Of a DNA stretch of 64,000 bases, positions 63,601 through 64,000 are shown piece after piece. The position numbers were made by a program, and so were the translations under genes. The first letter of the stretch is position 1, and the number at the start of each line of letters is the position of its first letter. The notes beneath the pieces were generated by a model that was given only the letters and a program-made list of their open reading frames with translations, did no database searches and had not been told where the DNA came from. The stretch is from DATFNV01 sp963827935 (GTDB taxonomy: Bacteria; Planctomycetota; Planctomycetia; Gemmatales; Gemmataceae): contig CAWHCN010000024.1 of the NCBI GenBank assembly GCA_963827935.1, positions 73,669-137,668 on the forward strand. The letters run 5' to 3'.

Positions 63601-63936
63601 CTATTGTAGCAAGCGCACGAACCGCTGATACGCCTCCTCCCACCGCTCCGGCTGTCGCGGCTCGAACGTCGTCACCTCGAACGACCGCCGCACCACTTCG
63701 CGCCCTTCGGCCAGCGACCCGATGAGGCCCAGGCCGACCATCTGCGAGGGCAGGATGAGGGGGACAGCGTAGGGAGCGCGTGATTTTCTCGGAAATCCCG
63801 CTCTCCCCTCATCCGCCTTCACCCTACCGCCCGCCCGCCCGCCCGCCAGCTGCGCCAACAAGGCCTGCCAACCCTTCACCCTTCCCAGCCCTTCGATGAC
63901 TCCTTCAAGCTGGCCCGGGTCGGAAATCTTGTTCAT
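63601..63936 (-). CDS. short ORF, possibly the tail of an FGGY-type sugar kinase
   Basis: 111 residues. The end (SFEVTTFEPRQPERWEEAYQ, RFVRLLQ) resembles the last helix of FGGY carbohydrate kinases. The middle is oddly composed and contains a CGCC microsatellite (about 63827-63848) coding GGRAGGR. No catalytic part is present. It may be a gene remnant. Confidence 0.35.
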   Translation of the reverse strand: MNKISDPGQLEGVIEGLGRVKGWQALLAQLAGGRAGGRVKADEGRAGFPRKSRAPYAVPLILPSQMVGLGLIGSLAEGREVVRRSFEVTTFEPRQPERWEEAYQRFVRLLQ

Positions 63937-64000
63937 CCGACAAACGCGTGCCGTGGGATTTTCGCACAGTGGTTCAGCCGGAGCGGAAGCTCGCTTTGCT

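Overview
This 64 kb window looks like chromosome from a planctomycete of the Gemmataceae type. That placement is an inference. The supporting signs are high GC, ECF sigma factors next to very large extracytoplasmic proteins, a DUF1501 Tat-exported protein, a Hanks-type kinase with a giant C-terminal repeat region, HEAT/LRR proteins, and 23S-5S rRNA genes with no 16S gene upstream.

Region 1 (1-16.9 kb) is mostly housekeeping: a partial alginate-export porin, an ECF sigma factor, a NUDIX hydrolase, a site-2 protease, hisS, a PD-(D/E)XK-like protein, a TIM-barrel isomerase, ribD, asd, truA, DUF4058, aroA, a secreted coiled-coil protein, a short Hsp70 and a solitary rplC. Three long palindromes of one family and two other palindromic elements sit at gene ends here. 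They supply stop codons, a RibD tail and a signal-peptide core.

Region 2 (17-28.2 kb) holds an ISKra4-like element, carA, an ArsR regulator, a 290-bp nested inverted repeat, and the most interesting locus: an ECF sigma factor followed by one gene whose product joins a ZAS-type anti-sigma zinc finger, a membrane helix and a complete thioester alpha-2-macroglobulin.

Region 3 (28.2-32.2 kb) is an rRNA unit: consensus promoter, leader attenuator, tRNA-Ile, tRNA-Ala, 23S, 5S, terminator.

Region 4 (32.4-46.5 kb) has DUF1501, a HEAT-repeat protein, lysA, clusters of small conserved proteins, argH, an exported carbonic anhydrase, and a translationally coupled acyltransferase/ketoacyl synthase pair.

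Region 5 (46.5-64 kb) is accessory: higBA, an LRR gene split by an IS701-like element with its 4-bp duplication intact, a second LRR gene, two paralogous lipoproteins, an ISAs1 element with an 8-bp duplication, a nuclease/TOPRIM pair that may be a defence module, a decayed DUF1016 nuclease, and a kinase with about 17 tandem helical repeats plus a truncated copy of its tail.

Many otherwise intact genes carry single-base frame breaks, several at short homopolymers. This fits a draft or long-read assembly better than mass pseudogenisation. Such genes are given as one spanning entry, with each break noted.
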